In this document: piece after piece, positions 17,357-25,426 of the stretch | Numbering within the stretch: position 1 is the first letter of the stretch | How the letters are laid out: each line of letters begins with the position of its first letter | Translations under genes and position numbers: made by a program | Notes under the pieces: generated by a model | Seen by the model: only the letters and a program-made list of their open reading frames with translations | The model's database searches: none | What the model was told of the DNA's origin: nothing | DNA from: Leptolyngbya sp. FACHB-60 | GTDB taxonomy: Bacteria; Cyanobacteriota; Cyanobacteriia; Phormidesmidales; Phormidesmidaceae | Direction: 5' to 3' | Assembly: GCF_014695775.1 (NCBI RefSeq) | Contig: NZ_JACJOX010000028.1 | Coordinates: 1-64,000 of the forward strand | DNA: 64,000 nucleotides

Positions 17357-18424
17357 ATGGTCTTTAAAGTCATGAAACTATCTTCTAAGGCTGGCCCAGA
17401 GGTCTCTACCTTGGGTCTGGTGACGAGCGACTGGAAAACCCAGGGCAGCTCAATTTTGCCGGGGCTGCTGCTGACAACGCTGATTGCGGCGATCGCCCTG
17501 GGGTTAGATCGGCTGAGCGACCTCCATACTCTCAACCCACTGCTAATCGCCGTTCTGCTCGGGATTGGCTGGCGGCAGTGGGGCGTGGTGCCTGCCACCT
17601 ACCGCCCCGGCATTCAGTTTGCGATGAAGCGGGTGCTGCGGCTGGCGGTGATTTTGCTCGGCCTGCGGCTGAGCCTGACGGAGGTGCTGGCGGTAGGCCC
17701 TTGGGGGTTGGGCATGGTGACGGTCAGCACCATCAGCACCTTTTATCTAACCTGCTGGCTGGGGCGATCGCTGGGGGTTAACCCACGCCTAGCCCAGCTG
17801 ATTGCGGCGGGCACGTCGATCTGCGGGGCGTCAGCGGTGGTGGCCACCAACCCGGTGGTTGAGGGCTCTGAGGAAGATATGACCTATGCGATCGCCACCA
17901 TTACCGGCTTTGGCACCCTGGCCATGGTCACCTATCCCCTGTTGGGCAATCTCATGCAGCTCAGCCCCCAGGCCTTTGGCCTCTGGTGCGGGGCGTCGGT
18001 GCACGAAGTGGCTCAGGTGATTGCTACCGCCTTTCAAAACAGCGACCTCAGCGGCGAGGTGGCCACCGTCACCAAGCTCTCGCGGGTGCTGCTGGTGGTG
18101 CCGATTATTATTAGCCTGGGTTGGCAAACCCGTCGCCCTTGCCAACTGGGGCAGCCTGAGCGCGCGCTGCCCATTCCCTGGTTTGTGCTGTTTTTTTGCC
18201 TTTTGGTGGGGGTCAACAGCTTGGGCTTGGTGGCCCAGCCCATCAAGGCGGCGGTGCTCAGCGTCAATCAGCTTTTGCTTTGCCTGTCGCTGGCGGCTAT
18301 GGGGCTAGAGACCAAGCTGGCCAGCCTGTCGCAGCTGGGTCTCAAGCCGCTTTATCTGGCCGGGCTTTCGTGGCTGTTTCTGGCGGCGATTAGTCTGTCG
18401 ATGATTTGCCTGGGTCAGCTGTAG
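17357..18424 (+). CDS. YeiH-family (UPF0324) putative sulfate exporter
   Basis: 355 aa polytopic membrane protein with ~9-10 helices. Family signature stretches are LLGLRLSLTEV, GTSICGASAVVATNPVV and ASVHEVAQVIATAF. The family is annotated as putative sulfate/anion exporters, mostly from genetic context. ATG 17357 and ATG 17372 are both possible; neither has a strong ribosome binding site. It is only 13 bases after the TauE/SafE gene and probably co-transcribed. Two different exporter families for sulfur oxyanions side by side strengthen the view of a sulfur-compound dissimilation module. Confidence 0.88.
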   Translation: MVFKVMKLSSKAGPEVSTLGLVTSDWKTQGSSILPGLLLTTLIAAIALGLDRLSDLHTLNPLLIAVLLGIGWRQWGVVPATYRPGIQFAMKRVLRLAVILLGLRLSLTEVLAVGPWGLGMVTVSTISTFYLTCWLGRSLGVNPRLAQLIAAGTSICGASAVVATNPVVEGSEEDMTYAIATITGFGTLAMVTYPLLGNLMQLSPQAFGLWCGASVHEVAQVIATAFQNSDLSGEVATVTKLSRVLLVVPIIISLGWQTRRPCQLGQPERALPIPWFVLFFCLLVGVNSLGLVAQPIKAAVLSVNQLLLCLSLAAMGLETKLASLSQLGLKPLYLAGLSWLFLAAISLSMICLGQL

Positions 18425-18666
18425 TCACACAAACCGTGGCCTCAAAGCTCGTCTCGCAGCCCTGACCTTGTCTACCCGATCGCGGTTATCGATTGGGTGA
18501 ATACTGTCAATGTGGTCGCGGCAATCGTCACGGGCGGCCTATGGCAAACGAACGAAAGTAGAAGAGTGAAAAATGAAGAATGCTCGATAGGCTTGGATGC
18601 TGGCATTTTGGGCTGTTCTAAACCAAGACTTCACCGGCTATAGAACACCGTCTAGAATGCTGAGAT
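18425..18666. repeat. left copy of a direct repeat flanking the ABC exporter pair
   Basis: Gene-free. The segment 18589-18635 (AGGCTTGGATGCTGGCATTT... to ...GACTTCACC) recurs in diverged form at 22425-22470, just after the second ABC gene. Both copies share TTTTGGGCTGT. The rest of this gap shows no clear feature. Confidence 0.6.
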
Positions 18667-20463
18667 GTGATTAGGAGCAGGCGATTGGTTCAGTCTCAGC
18701 CCCAAGACGTCTCTTCGCAACAGCCTCTGCTGCGGGTATTGAGCAGTCTGCGCGCTCACCTCTGGCTCACTTTGGGGGCTTTAGTTAGCGCCCTGCTGCT
18801 GGTGGCGGCCTATGCGGCGACGCCGCAGCTGTTTCGCTGGGCCATCGATGATGGCATTGCCGAAAATAATTTGACGGTGGTGCTGCAAAGCGGGGCGGGG
18901 CTGGTGGCGGCGGCTCTGGCTCGGGGGCTGTTTAACTTTGGCCAGAGCTTCTGCGCCGAGGCCATGTCGCAGAGCGTGGTCTACGACCTGCGCAACCGCA
19001 TTTTTAGCAAGATTCAAACCCTCAGCTTTAGCTACCACGACCAGGCTCAAACCTCACAGCTGCTCACCCGCGTCACCAGCGACATTGAGCAGGTGCGCAC
19101 GTTCCTCAGCACCAGTCTGGTTCAGGTGATTAGCGGGGTGGTGACACTGGTGGCGATCGCGACCATTCTCCTGATCATGAACTGGCAGCTGGCGCTGATT
19201 AGTCTGACGGTGGTGCCGATAGCGGGGTGGCTGATGGCGCGGTTTTTTGGCCAAAACAACCTGCTGTTTCGTCAAGTGCAGGAGCAACTCAGCGACCTCA
19301 ACGCCGTCTTGCAGGAGAATTTGCTGGGGGTGCGGGTGGTCAAGGCCTTTGTGCGGGAGAAGGCGGAGCACGATCGCTACTCCCAGCTCAACAACGAGCT
19401 GGTGGCTGCCAACATGAAGACGATTCGGGCGATTCGCAACACGTTCCCGTTCATCTTTTTAGTCAGCAACCTGGTGATTGTGGTGGTGGTGGGCTACGGC
19501 GGCGCAGCGGTGATTGACCAGCGCTTTTCGGTGGGGGAACTGGTGGCGTTTAACGCCTACCTGCTGCTGATTTTGCAGCCGATTTTGCTGATTGGCTTTG
19601 CCGCTCCGGCGATCGCCGGGGCCTCATCCTCCGCCGAGCGGGTCTATGAGGTGCTCGATGCCGCAGTCGAAATTCGCGATCGCCCCCACGCCATCCCCTT
19701 CACCACCTGCGGCGGCCGCATCACCTTTGAGAATGTGTCATTTCGTTATCCCGGTGCTGCCACCCCAGCCCTCAACGGCATTTCCTTTGAGACCAAACCC
19801 AACGAGCTGATCGCCATTCTGGGCATGACTGGCTCAGGCAAAAGCACCGTCACGAACCTGATTCCCCGCTTTTACGATGTCACCGCTGGGGCGGTGCGCA
19901 TTGACGGCCGCGATGTGCGCGACTTTACCTTGGAAAGTCTGCGATCGCACATCAGCACCGTGCTTCAAGAGACCACCCTGTTCTCGGGCACCATTTTTTC
20001 TAACATCACCTACGCCAAGGCCGGGGCCACCCTGGGCGAGGTGGTTGAAGCAGCCAAAGCCGCTCAGATTCACGACTTTGTCATGACCCTGCCCGAGGGC
20101 TACGACACCCTAGTGGGCGAGCGCGGGGTCGGGCTATCGGGGGGGCAAAAGCAGCGAATTGCGATCGCCCGCACCCTGCTGACCGACTACAAGGTGTTGA
20201 TTCTCGACGACAGCACCTCCGCCGTCGATGCTCAAACTGCCGCCCAAATTCAGGCGGCCCTCGACGACCTGATGCGCCGCCGCACCTGTACCGCCTTTGT
20301 GGTAGCCCAGCGCATCAGCACCGTGCGCACCGCCGATCGCATTTTGCTGATGGATAAGGGGCGACTGATGGCCCAGGGCACCCACGAATATTTGATGGCC
20401 CATAGCTCGCTCTACGGCGCGATTTTGGAATCGCAGGTGGGCACCGTTCCGGTTCTTACTTAA
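18667..20463 (+). CDS. ABC exporter half-transporter with degenerate Walker B
   Basis: 598 aa: six transmembrane helices (~30-310) fused to an ATPase domain (~345-598). Walker A is GMTGSGKST and the signature LSGGQKQR is intact. Walker B ends LILDDSTSAVD, so the catalytic glutamate of the usual LLLDEATSALD is aspartate. This is what one subunit of heterodimeric exporters of the BmrC/TM287/MdlA kind shows. It should pair with the canonical half-transporter encoded next and export a drug-like or lipid substrate. GTG 18667 is the called start. A TTG at 18685 has a better-placed AGGAG, so the start is uncertain by six codons. Confidence 0.9.
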   Translation: MIRSRRLVQSQPQDVSSQQPLLRVLSSLRAHLWLTLGALVSALLLVAAYAATPQLFRWAIDDGIAENNLTVVLQSGAGLVAAALARGLFNFGQSFCAEAMSQSVVYDLRNRIFSKIQTLSFSYHDQAQTSQLLTRVTSDIEQVRTFLSTSLVQVISGVVTLVAIATILLIMNWQLALISLTVVPIAGWLMARFFGQNNLLFRQVQEQLSDLNAVLQENLLGVRVVKAFVREKAEHDRYSQLNNELVAANMKTIRAIRNTFPFIFLVSNLVIVVVVGYGGAAVIDQRFSVGELVAFNAYLLLILQPILLIGFAAPAIAGASSSAERVYEVLDAAVEIRDRPHAIPFTTCGGRITFENVSFRYPGAATPALNGISFETKPNELIAILGMTGSGKSTVTNLIPRFYDVTAGAVRIDGRDVRDFTLESLRSHISTVLQETTLFSGTIFSNITYAKAGATLGEVVEAAKAAQIHDFVMTLPEGYDTLVGERGVGLSGGQKQRIAIARTLLTDYKVLILDDSTSAVDAQTAAQIQAALDDLMRRRTCTAFVVAQRISTVRTADRILLMDKGRLMAQGTHEYLMAHSSLYGAILESQVGTVPVLT

Positions 20464-20552
20464 TTTTCCCGTCGTTAGCCAACTAGGCCTTAAGGCTTTT
20501 CATCTAAATTCTAGAATTGCCTTGGACCTCCAAAATTGAGGAACGACTACTG

Positions 20553-22325
20553 ATGACCCCCGCTACAGCCGTCCATTCCCCAGTAGACTCTAAGCCCAAG
20601 CTCTCGACGGTGGGGCGGTTTTTGCGCTATTTTGCGCCCTATCGGCAAGACCTACCGATCGCACTGCTGCTGGTTGCCCTTGGGGCTACGACCCAGGCGA
20701 TCGGGCCGCTGCTGATTGGCTGGTCGATCGACAACCTGATTTTGCAGGGCAACTTGTCGGGGCTACTGTGGATGCTGGTGGCCCTGACGGTGATTTATCT
20801 CGTTGGGGTGTGGGCGATTCGGGGGCAGATCTGGCGGATGGGTGCGATCGTGCAGCGGCTGCTGGGGCAGCTGCGGCAGGATATTTTCGACAAAATCCAG
20901 AGTTTGCCGGTGAGCTTTTTCGATCGCAGCGAGGCGGGCGACCTGATGAGTCGTCTGCTCAATGATGTCAACACCGTCAACCAGGCCTTTGGCCTCACCA
21001 TTCCCCAGGTGCTGGGCCAGACCTTTAGTCTGGTGGGCATTATCATCGCCATGCTCTCGATCAATTTGCAGTTGGGATTGCTGAGCAATCTGGTGGTGCC
21101 GCTGATGATCTTTACCACGGGGTTTTTCTCTCGCTGGGCGAGGGGCAGGTTTCGCGTTACCCGGCAGACCATCGGCGACCTATCGGCCAAGCTCGAAGAA
21201 GACATTGGCAGCGTTAAAGAGGCGCAGGCATTTAACCGTACCCAGCTCAACATTGAAGAGTTCGACAGCCTCAACGCGGCGAACCGCAAGGCCAATGTGC
21301 AGGCGGTGGCGGTGACGGCGGCGTTTTTGCCCTCGATTGACCTGCTCAATACCCTGGCTACGGCTGGGGTAACGGCCTACGGCGGCTATCTGGCGGTGAC
21401 GGGGGTGATGACGGTGGGCACCGTGACGGCTTTTGTGCTCTATGTGCAGCAGTTTTTTCGCCCCATCCAAATTCTCAGCCAGTTCTACACCCAGGCCCAG
21501 TCGGCGCTGGCGGGGCTCGATCGCATTTTTCTGCTGCTCGACGAGCCTGCCACCCTGCAAGATGCGCTCAACGCCACCGAGATGCCGCCGATTAAAGGCG
21601 AGGTACGGTTTGACTCGGTGGGCTTTGGCTACACCCCCAACCAGCAGGTGCTGAAGGGGATAAACCTCTGCGCCCAGCCGGGGCAGATGGTTGCTCTGGT
21701 GGGGCCGACGGGGGCAGGCAAGAGCACGATCATTAACCTAATCATGCGGTTCTACGATGTGTCGGAGGGGGCGGTGCGCATCGACGGGGTGGATGTGCGC
21801 GCCGTCACCCAGGCCAGCCTGCGCCGCCAGATTGGCATTGTGCTGCAAGATAATTTGTTGTTTAGCGGCACCGTGGCCGAAAACATTGCCTTTGGGGTTC
21901 CCCACGCTAGCCAGGCTGATATTGAAGCGGCGGCCCAGGCGGCAAATGTGCATGAGTTCATTACGTCGCTGCCTCAGGGCTACAGCACCCGGCTGGGGGA
22001 ACGCGGCGCACCCCTCAGCCAGGGGCAGCGGCAGCTGGTGAGCATTGCTCGCGCGGTGCTGATTGACCCGCGCATTTTGCTGCTCGATGAGGCCACCAGC
22101 AGCATTGATACGCGCACCGAGGGGCTGGTGCAGGAGGCGATCGCCCGCCTCCTGCACAATCGCACCAGTTTTGTGATTGCCCACCGTCTCAGCACCGTCA
22201 CCCAGGCTGACCAGGTGCTGGTGATTCAGCAGGGCGACATTGTCGAGCAGGGCACCCACGCCGAGCTAATAGCCCGTCAGGGCATCTACGCCAATCTCTA
22301 CAGCTTGCAGCTAGGCACTGACTGA
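20553..22325 (+). CDS. ABC exporter half-transporter, canonical partner
   Basis: 590 aa from ATG 20553, with GAGGAA ~10 bases upstream. The longer TTG frame from 20517 is less likely. Six transmembrane helices precede an ATPase domain with Walker A GPTGAGKST, signature LSQGQRQL (Gly of the second position replaced by Gln, a frequent variant) and a normal Walker B LLLDEATSSID. With the preceding gene it forms a heterodimer with one consensus and one degenerate ATP site, as in BmrCD and TM287/288. No accessory membrane-fusion gene adjoins, so it is likely a self-contained inner-membrane exporter. Confidence 0.9.
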   Translation: MTPATAVHSPVDSKPKLSTVGRFLRYFAPYRQDLPIALLLVALGATTQAIGPLLIGWSIDNLILQGNLSGLLWMLVALTVIYLVGVWAIRGQIWRMGAIVQRLLGQLRQDIFDKIQSLPVSFFDRSEAGDLMSRLLNDVNTVNQAFGLTIPQVLGQTFSLVGIIIAMLSINLQLGLLSNLVVPLMIFTTGFFSRWARGRFRVTRQTIGDLSAKLEEDIGSVKEAQAFNRTQLNIEEFDSLNAANRKANVQAVAVTAAFLPSIDLLNTLATAGVTAYGGYLAVTGVMTVGTVTAFVLYVQQFFRPIQILSQFYTQAQSALAGLDRIFLLLDEPATLQDALNATEMPPIKGEVRFDSVGFGYTPNQQVLKGINLCAQPGQMVALVGPTGAGKSTIINLIMRFYDVSEGAVRIDGVDVRAVTQASLRRQIGIVLQDNLLFSGTVAENIAFGVPHASQADIEAAAQAANVHEFITSLPQGYSTRLGERGAPLSQGQRQLVSIARAVLIDPRILLLDEATSSIDTRTEGLVQEAIARLLHNRTSFVIAHRLSTVTQADQVLVIQQGDIVEQGTHAELIARQGIYANLYSLQLGTD

Positions 22326-22424
22326 GGAGCTGTCGAGCTACAATCCGCTGGTTAGACGAGGCCCATCCAAGCGGCCTTGTCGCTATAGCAAAAGAATGAA
22401 AATAGAACAGCGAAGAGTCAAAAC

Positions 22425-22470
22425 AGGCTTGAATCCTGGTGTTTTGGGCTGTCCTAACTCAGACTTCACC
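22425..22470. repeat. right copy of the direct repeat flanking the ABC exporter pair
   Basis: AGGCTTGAATCCTGGTGTTT... GACTTCACC is a diverged copy of 18589-18635 in the same orientation. The two bracket the exporter genes over ~3.8 kb. It could be a family of dispersed repeats that happens to fall here, or the scar of a cassette insertion. Confidence 0.6.
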
Positions 22471-22891
22471 AAGAAAGGCCGTCGTTGACATAGAAGATCC
22501 AGGCTAGGGTAGCTGTCGCAGTGGATAGATTAATCAAGGGTAGGGCGGTGAACCCGCAGGCCAACAGATAGCGATAGGGCAAATTGGCGAACACTGGCAG
22601 CAAAAACACCAGCCAGCTTAGCAGCACCGCCACCAGGCAAATAATAGGAAAGCTGACAACGCTGAGAACCAGGTTCACCGCGGCAGGGCTTTCGAGAACC
22701 TTGGGGTCCTCAAACATCAACAATGTCATGATTACGGGCATAAACCCGACCATAGCACCGATAATCAACAGAACTGTCGCAATAAAAAGGACCATTAGAG
22801 CGGTTTTCTGGCGCACAGGGTTTGTTATGGTAAAGGCCACTGTCTGGGCAGAAAGACACCCTAGATTGCCTAGCAGTCTCGTCCCACCCAC
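22466..22891 (-). CDS. small membrane protein of unknown function
   Basis: 141 aa in the called frame, which begins with GTG. The N-terminal ~32 residues are polar and may be leader sequence; ATG 22795 would give 109 aa starting at the first helix. Three to four hydrophobic segments are visible: MVLFIATVLLIIGAMVGFM, a pair around VLSVVSFPIICLVAVLLSWLVFLLPVF, and the last around LLACGFTALPLINLSTA. No catalytic or binding motif. It is divergent from the SDR gene across the tandem-repeat region. I do not recognise a family. Confidence 0.55.
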   Translation of the reverse strand: MGGTRLLGNLGCLSAQTVAFTITNPVRQKTALMVLFIATVLLIIGAMVGFMPVIMTLLMFEDPKVLESPAAVNLVLSVVSFPIICLVAVLLSWLVFLLPVFANLPYRYLLACGFTALPLINLSTATATLAWIFYVNDGLSW

Positions 22892-22955
22892 CTGAGGTGC
22901 ATCAATGAATCAGACCGCTCAGATCTCTTTGGCTCTGGGCACCGCAGGTGCCCAA
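22892..22955 (+). repeat. diverged duplicate of the SDR gene start
   Basis: These 64 bases match 23077-23140 at about 52 positions. They include the GAGGTG ribosome binding site, its 5-base spacer, the ATG (22905) and the first ~17 codons. The copy runs straight into the 13-bp tandem array. It therefore looks like a duplicated translation start left upstream of the functional one. Confidence 0.8.
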
Positions 22956-23093
22956 CTCTTTCCCCCAACTCTTTCCCCCAACTCTTTCCCCCAACTCTTT
23001 CCCCCAACTCTTTCCCCCAACTCTTTCCCCCAACTCTTTCCCCCAACTCTTTCCCCCAACTCTTTCCCCCCTCAATCTGAGGTGCACCGATGA
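22905..23093 (+). CDS. upstream mini-ORF ending at the SDR start (ATGA)
   Basis: 62 codons: a degraded copy of the SDR N-terminus (MNQTAQISLALGTAGAQ) and then a repetitive Pro/Ser/Phe/Leu tract from the 13-bp array. It ends at TGA 23091-23093, overlapping the SDR ATG 23090-23092. It has the same ribosome binding site and spacing as the SDR gene. The peptide itself is unlikely to have a structural role. Its translation could couple to, or compete with, SDR translation. Confidence 0.35.
   Translation: MNQTAQISLALGTAGAQLFPPTLSPNSFPQLFPPTLSPNSFPQLFPPTLSPNSFPPQSEVHR
22954..23070. repeat. 13-bp tandem repeat, nine copies
   Basis: Nine uninterrupted units of AACTCTTTCCCCC. Because 13 is not a multiple of three, each gain or loss of a unit shifts any reading frame through it by one base. 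It is C/T-rich on this strand and sits between the duplicated and the functional start of the SDR gene. Confidence 0.95.
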
Positions 23094-23860
23094 GTCAGGC
23101 CACTCAGACCCCCGTAGCTCTGGTCACCGGAGGTGCCCAAGGAATTGGCTTGGGTATTACCCAACTCCTGCTTAATCAGGGTTGGCGCGTTGCGATCGCC
23201 GACATGAATACAGCCGCTGGTGCTGCCCTTCAAGACACTCTGTCTCAGTTTCACGAGTCGTTTATCTTTTTGCCCTGCAACGTGTCTCAGGAACATGAGG
23301 TGGAGCGCTGTGTCGGGGCCGCCCTAGATTGGTTTGGCCAGCTCAACGGGCTTGTCAACAATGCTGGCATCGCCCACCCCTACAGCGGCCCGATCGAAGA
23401 CCTAAAACTGGCAGACTGGAATCGCTGGATTGGCACCAACCTGACGGGGTACTTTCTGATGGTTAAGCATACCGTCCCCCATCTGCGCGCTGCCCAGGGT
23501 GCGATTGTCAACATCGCCTCGGTCCGCGCCCTTCAGTCTGAGCCCGACTCCGAAGCCTATGCCGCCTCTAAGGGGGGCGTCGTGGCGCTGACCCACGCTC
23601 TGTCCATGAGTCTCGGCCCAGCCATCCGCGTCAACTGCATTAGCCCTGGCTGGATTGATGTCAGCGCCCTGAAACATCCCCCTCAAGAGTCCCACTTCAG
23701 CTCAACTGACCACTCCCAGCACCCCGTGGGGCGAGTGGGGCAAGCCCAGGATATTGCGGACATGGCCTACTTTTTACTGTCGGATAAAGCCAGTTTCATC
23801 ACAGGGCAAAATATCGTGGTCGACGGCGGCATGGGCCGCAAGATGATCTACGAGGAGTAA
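23090..23860 (+). CDS. short-chain dehydrogenase/reductase
   Basis: 256 aa classical SDR. Cofactor motif TGGAQGIG near residue 14, NNAG in the central strand, a serine in NIASVRA, and the YxxxK pair in EAYAASKGG form the catalytic set. The C-terminal QNIVVDGGMGRK is typical of this group. It catalyses NAD(P)-linked oxidation/reduction of a hydroxyl or carbonyl group in the cytosol; the substrate cannot be told. Its ribosome binding site GAGGTG at 23079-23084 and start region are duplicated upstream at 22892, with a tandem array between. The convergent MocR-type gene begins its 3' end 8 bases after this stop. Confidence 0.9.
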   Translation: MSQATQTPVALVTGGAQGIGLGITQLLLNQGWRVAIADMNTAAGAALQDTLSQFHESFIFLPCNVSQEHEVERCVGAALDWFGQLNGLVNNAGIAHPYSGPIEDLKLADWNRWIGTNLTGYFLMVKHTVPHLRAAQGAIVNIASVRALQSEPDSEAYAASKGGVVALTHALSMSLGPAIRVNCISPGWIDVSALKHPPQESHFSSTDHSQHPVGRVGQAQDIADMAYFLLSDKASFITGQNIVVDGGMGRKMIYEE

Positions 23861-23868
23861 ATCAGAGG

Positions 23869-25329
23869 CTAGATCAGGTTTAGGGCAGCCAAGCGTTCGA
23901 GCCCAAGGGCGATCGCATCCTCTTCCAGTTCGGTGTAGCTAAAGATAAACTCGTGCCCTGGGCTAGGGCCGAGGTACTGGGGGCTGGCTGAGATTAGCCC
24001 GATGCCCACATCAGCTGCTTTCGCCATCAGTTCTTCATCGGCAATATCGATCGCAAAGCGCACCATCACGTGCAGCCCGGCGTTTTCGCCCAGCAGCGTG
24101 GCGCGATCGCCCCAGTGCTCGCTCAGGGCCGCGACCAATGTCTGCCGTCGCCGGTCATAGATGCCCCGCATGCGGCGAATGTGGCGCTCCAAGTGGCCCT
24201 CGGTGATGAAGTCGGCCAGCACCGCTTGCTCCAGAGTTGGCCCCTGGCGATCGGCCAGCCACTTGGCGCGGCTAAACACTGGCACCAGGGCCGGGGGCAG
24301 CACCATGTAGCCCACCCGCAACGACGGAAACAGCACCTTAGAAAACGTGCCCACGTACAGCACCGACTGCCCATCCCCCAACCCTTGCAGCGCCGGGATC
24401 GGGCGACCGCCGTAGCGATATTCGCTGTCGTAGTCGTCCTCAAAAATCAGGCTGCCGCTATGCTCTGCCCAGGCCAGCAGGGCCAACCGGCGCGGCAGAG
24501 ACAGCACCGCCCCAGTCGGAAACTGGTGCGATGGGGTGACATACATTAGACGAATCGGGCCGGGTGTGGCAGCCAGCGCCGCCACATCCATACCCGCAGC
24601 ATCCACCGGAATTGGGCACAACGTTGCCCCCTGGCTGGCCAAGACACGGCGGGCGCTGAGATAGCTAGGTTCTTCTAAAGCCACCCGATCGCCGGGCGAC
24701 AGCAGCAGGCGCGTGGCAAGAGAAAGCGCCTGCTGGGTGCCATTGGTGATCAAAATTTGGTCGGGGTGGCAGTGCACGGCGCGAGCCTGGGCCAGGTAGG
24801 CGGCGATCGCCTCTCGCAGCGGCCCATACCCCAGAGGATTGGTTGCGTAGTCGAGCCATTCAGTGCGGCGGCAGTGGCGAGACAACAGCTGCCGCCACAG
24901 CTCTAACGGAAAGCGATCGAGGGCCGGTCGGCCATAGCGAAAGCTCAGAGCTACAGCGGGTTCAGGGCTGGGGCCAGGGTCAATCTGCTCCAAACGACGA
25001 CCATAGGCCGACAGCGACACAGCAGGGATTGGCCCGGCCGGAATAGCGGTTAAGGGAGGCGGTTGTAGCAGGTCGTCAGGCAGCTGGTCGCAGACGTAGG
25101 TGCCAGAGCCCGTCACTGTTTGCAGATAGCCCTCGCTCAACAATTGGTCATAACTCTGGGTCACAGTGGCGCGCGATACCTCCAGGCTTTGGGCTAGGGC
25201 ACGGGTCGAAGGCAAGCGCTGGCGCGGGGCTAGCCACCCGTTGAGAATCCCAACCCGCAGAGCGGCGTAGATCTGCTGGTAGACGGGGTCTGGGCTGTGG
25301 GGGTCAAGGGCAATGGCAAAATCCATCAA
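23869..25329 (-). CDS. MocR/PdxR-like regulator (GntR HTH + aminotransferase fold)
   Basis: 486 aa. Residues ~10-78 are a GntR winged helix (PVYQQIYAALRVGIL, LPSTRALAQSLEVSRATVTQSYDQL). Residues ~115-480 are a fold-type I aminotransferase domain that binds PLP, with NPLGYGPLREAIAAYL, the aspartate in EDDYDSEYRY and the PLP-lysine motif GTFSKVLFPSLRVGY. MocR proteins sense PLP or an amine adduct and act as activators or repressors of vitamin B6 or amine metabolism. Two direct AAAGTGG repeats lie just upstream of its start, as in PdxR operators. The PNPOx-like gene three genes to the right could be a target. Confidence 0.9.
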   Translation of the reverse strand: MMDFAIALDPHSPDPVYQQIYAALRVGILNGWLAPRQRLPSTRALAQSLEVSRATVTQSYDQLLSEGYLQTVTGSGTYVCDQLPDDLLQPPPLTAIPAGPIPAVSLSAYGRRLEQIDPGPSPEPAVALSFRYGRPALDRFPLELWRQLLSRHCRRTEWLDYATNPLGYGPLREAIAAYLAQARAVHCHPDQILITNGTQQALSLATRLLLSPGDRVALEEPSYLSARRVLASQGATLCPIPVDAAGMDVAALAATPGPIRLMYVTPSHQFPTGAVLSLPRRLALLAWAEHSGSLIFEDDYDSEYRYGGRPIPALQGLGDGQSVLYVGTFSKVLFPSLRVGYMVLPPALVPVFSRAKWLADRQGPTLEQAVLADFITEGHLERHIRRMRGIYDRRRQTLVAALSEHWGDRATLLGENAGLHVMVRFAIDIADEELMAKAADVGIGLISASPQYLGPSPGHEFIFSYTELEEDAIALGLERLAALNLI

Positions 25330-25338
25330 GGCAGGGAC

Positions 25339-25394
25339 AAAGTGGACTGGTCAGTTGAGGTGAAAGTGGCTCTTGTGACTCTCCAATTTCACCT
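25339..25394. promoter_or_regulatory. candidate MocR/PdxR operator, direct AAAGTGG repeats
   Basis: AAAGTGGACTG at 25339-25349 and AAAGTGGCTCT at 25363-25373 are direct repeats 24 bases apart. The first nearly matches the AAAGTGGWCTA consensus I recall for actinobacterial PdxR. An 8-bp inverted pair AGGTGAAA/TTTCACCT (25358-25365, 25387-25394) overlaps. Both lie in the 97-base gap between the divergent MocR-type and GNAT genes. Confidence 0.55.
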
Positions 25395-25426
25395 TTATTC
25401 TAAGCAAAGCTCTCAGAAGAGAAAAG

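Noticed and set aside
22954..23070. Tandem array as a possible CRISPR
   Set aside because: Units are 13 bp and directly joined with no spacers; no cas genes nearby. It is a simple tandem repeat.
22905..23860. In-frame fusion of the upstream start with the SDR gene by repeat slippage
   Set aside because: The register that matches the SDR frame meets TGA at 23078-23080, so no repeat number yields a fused long protein; only coupling remains possible.
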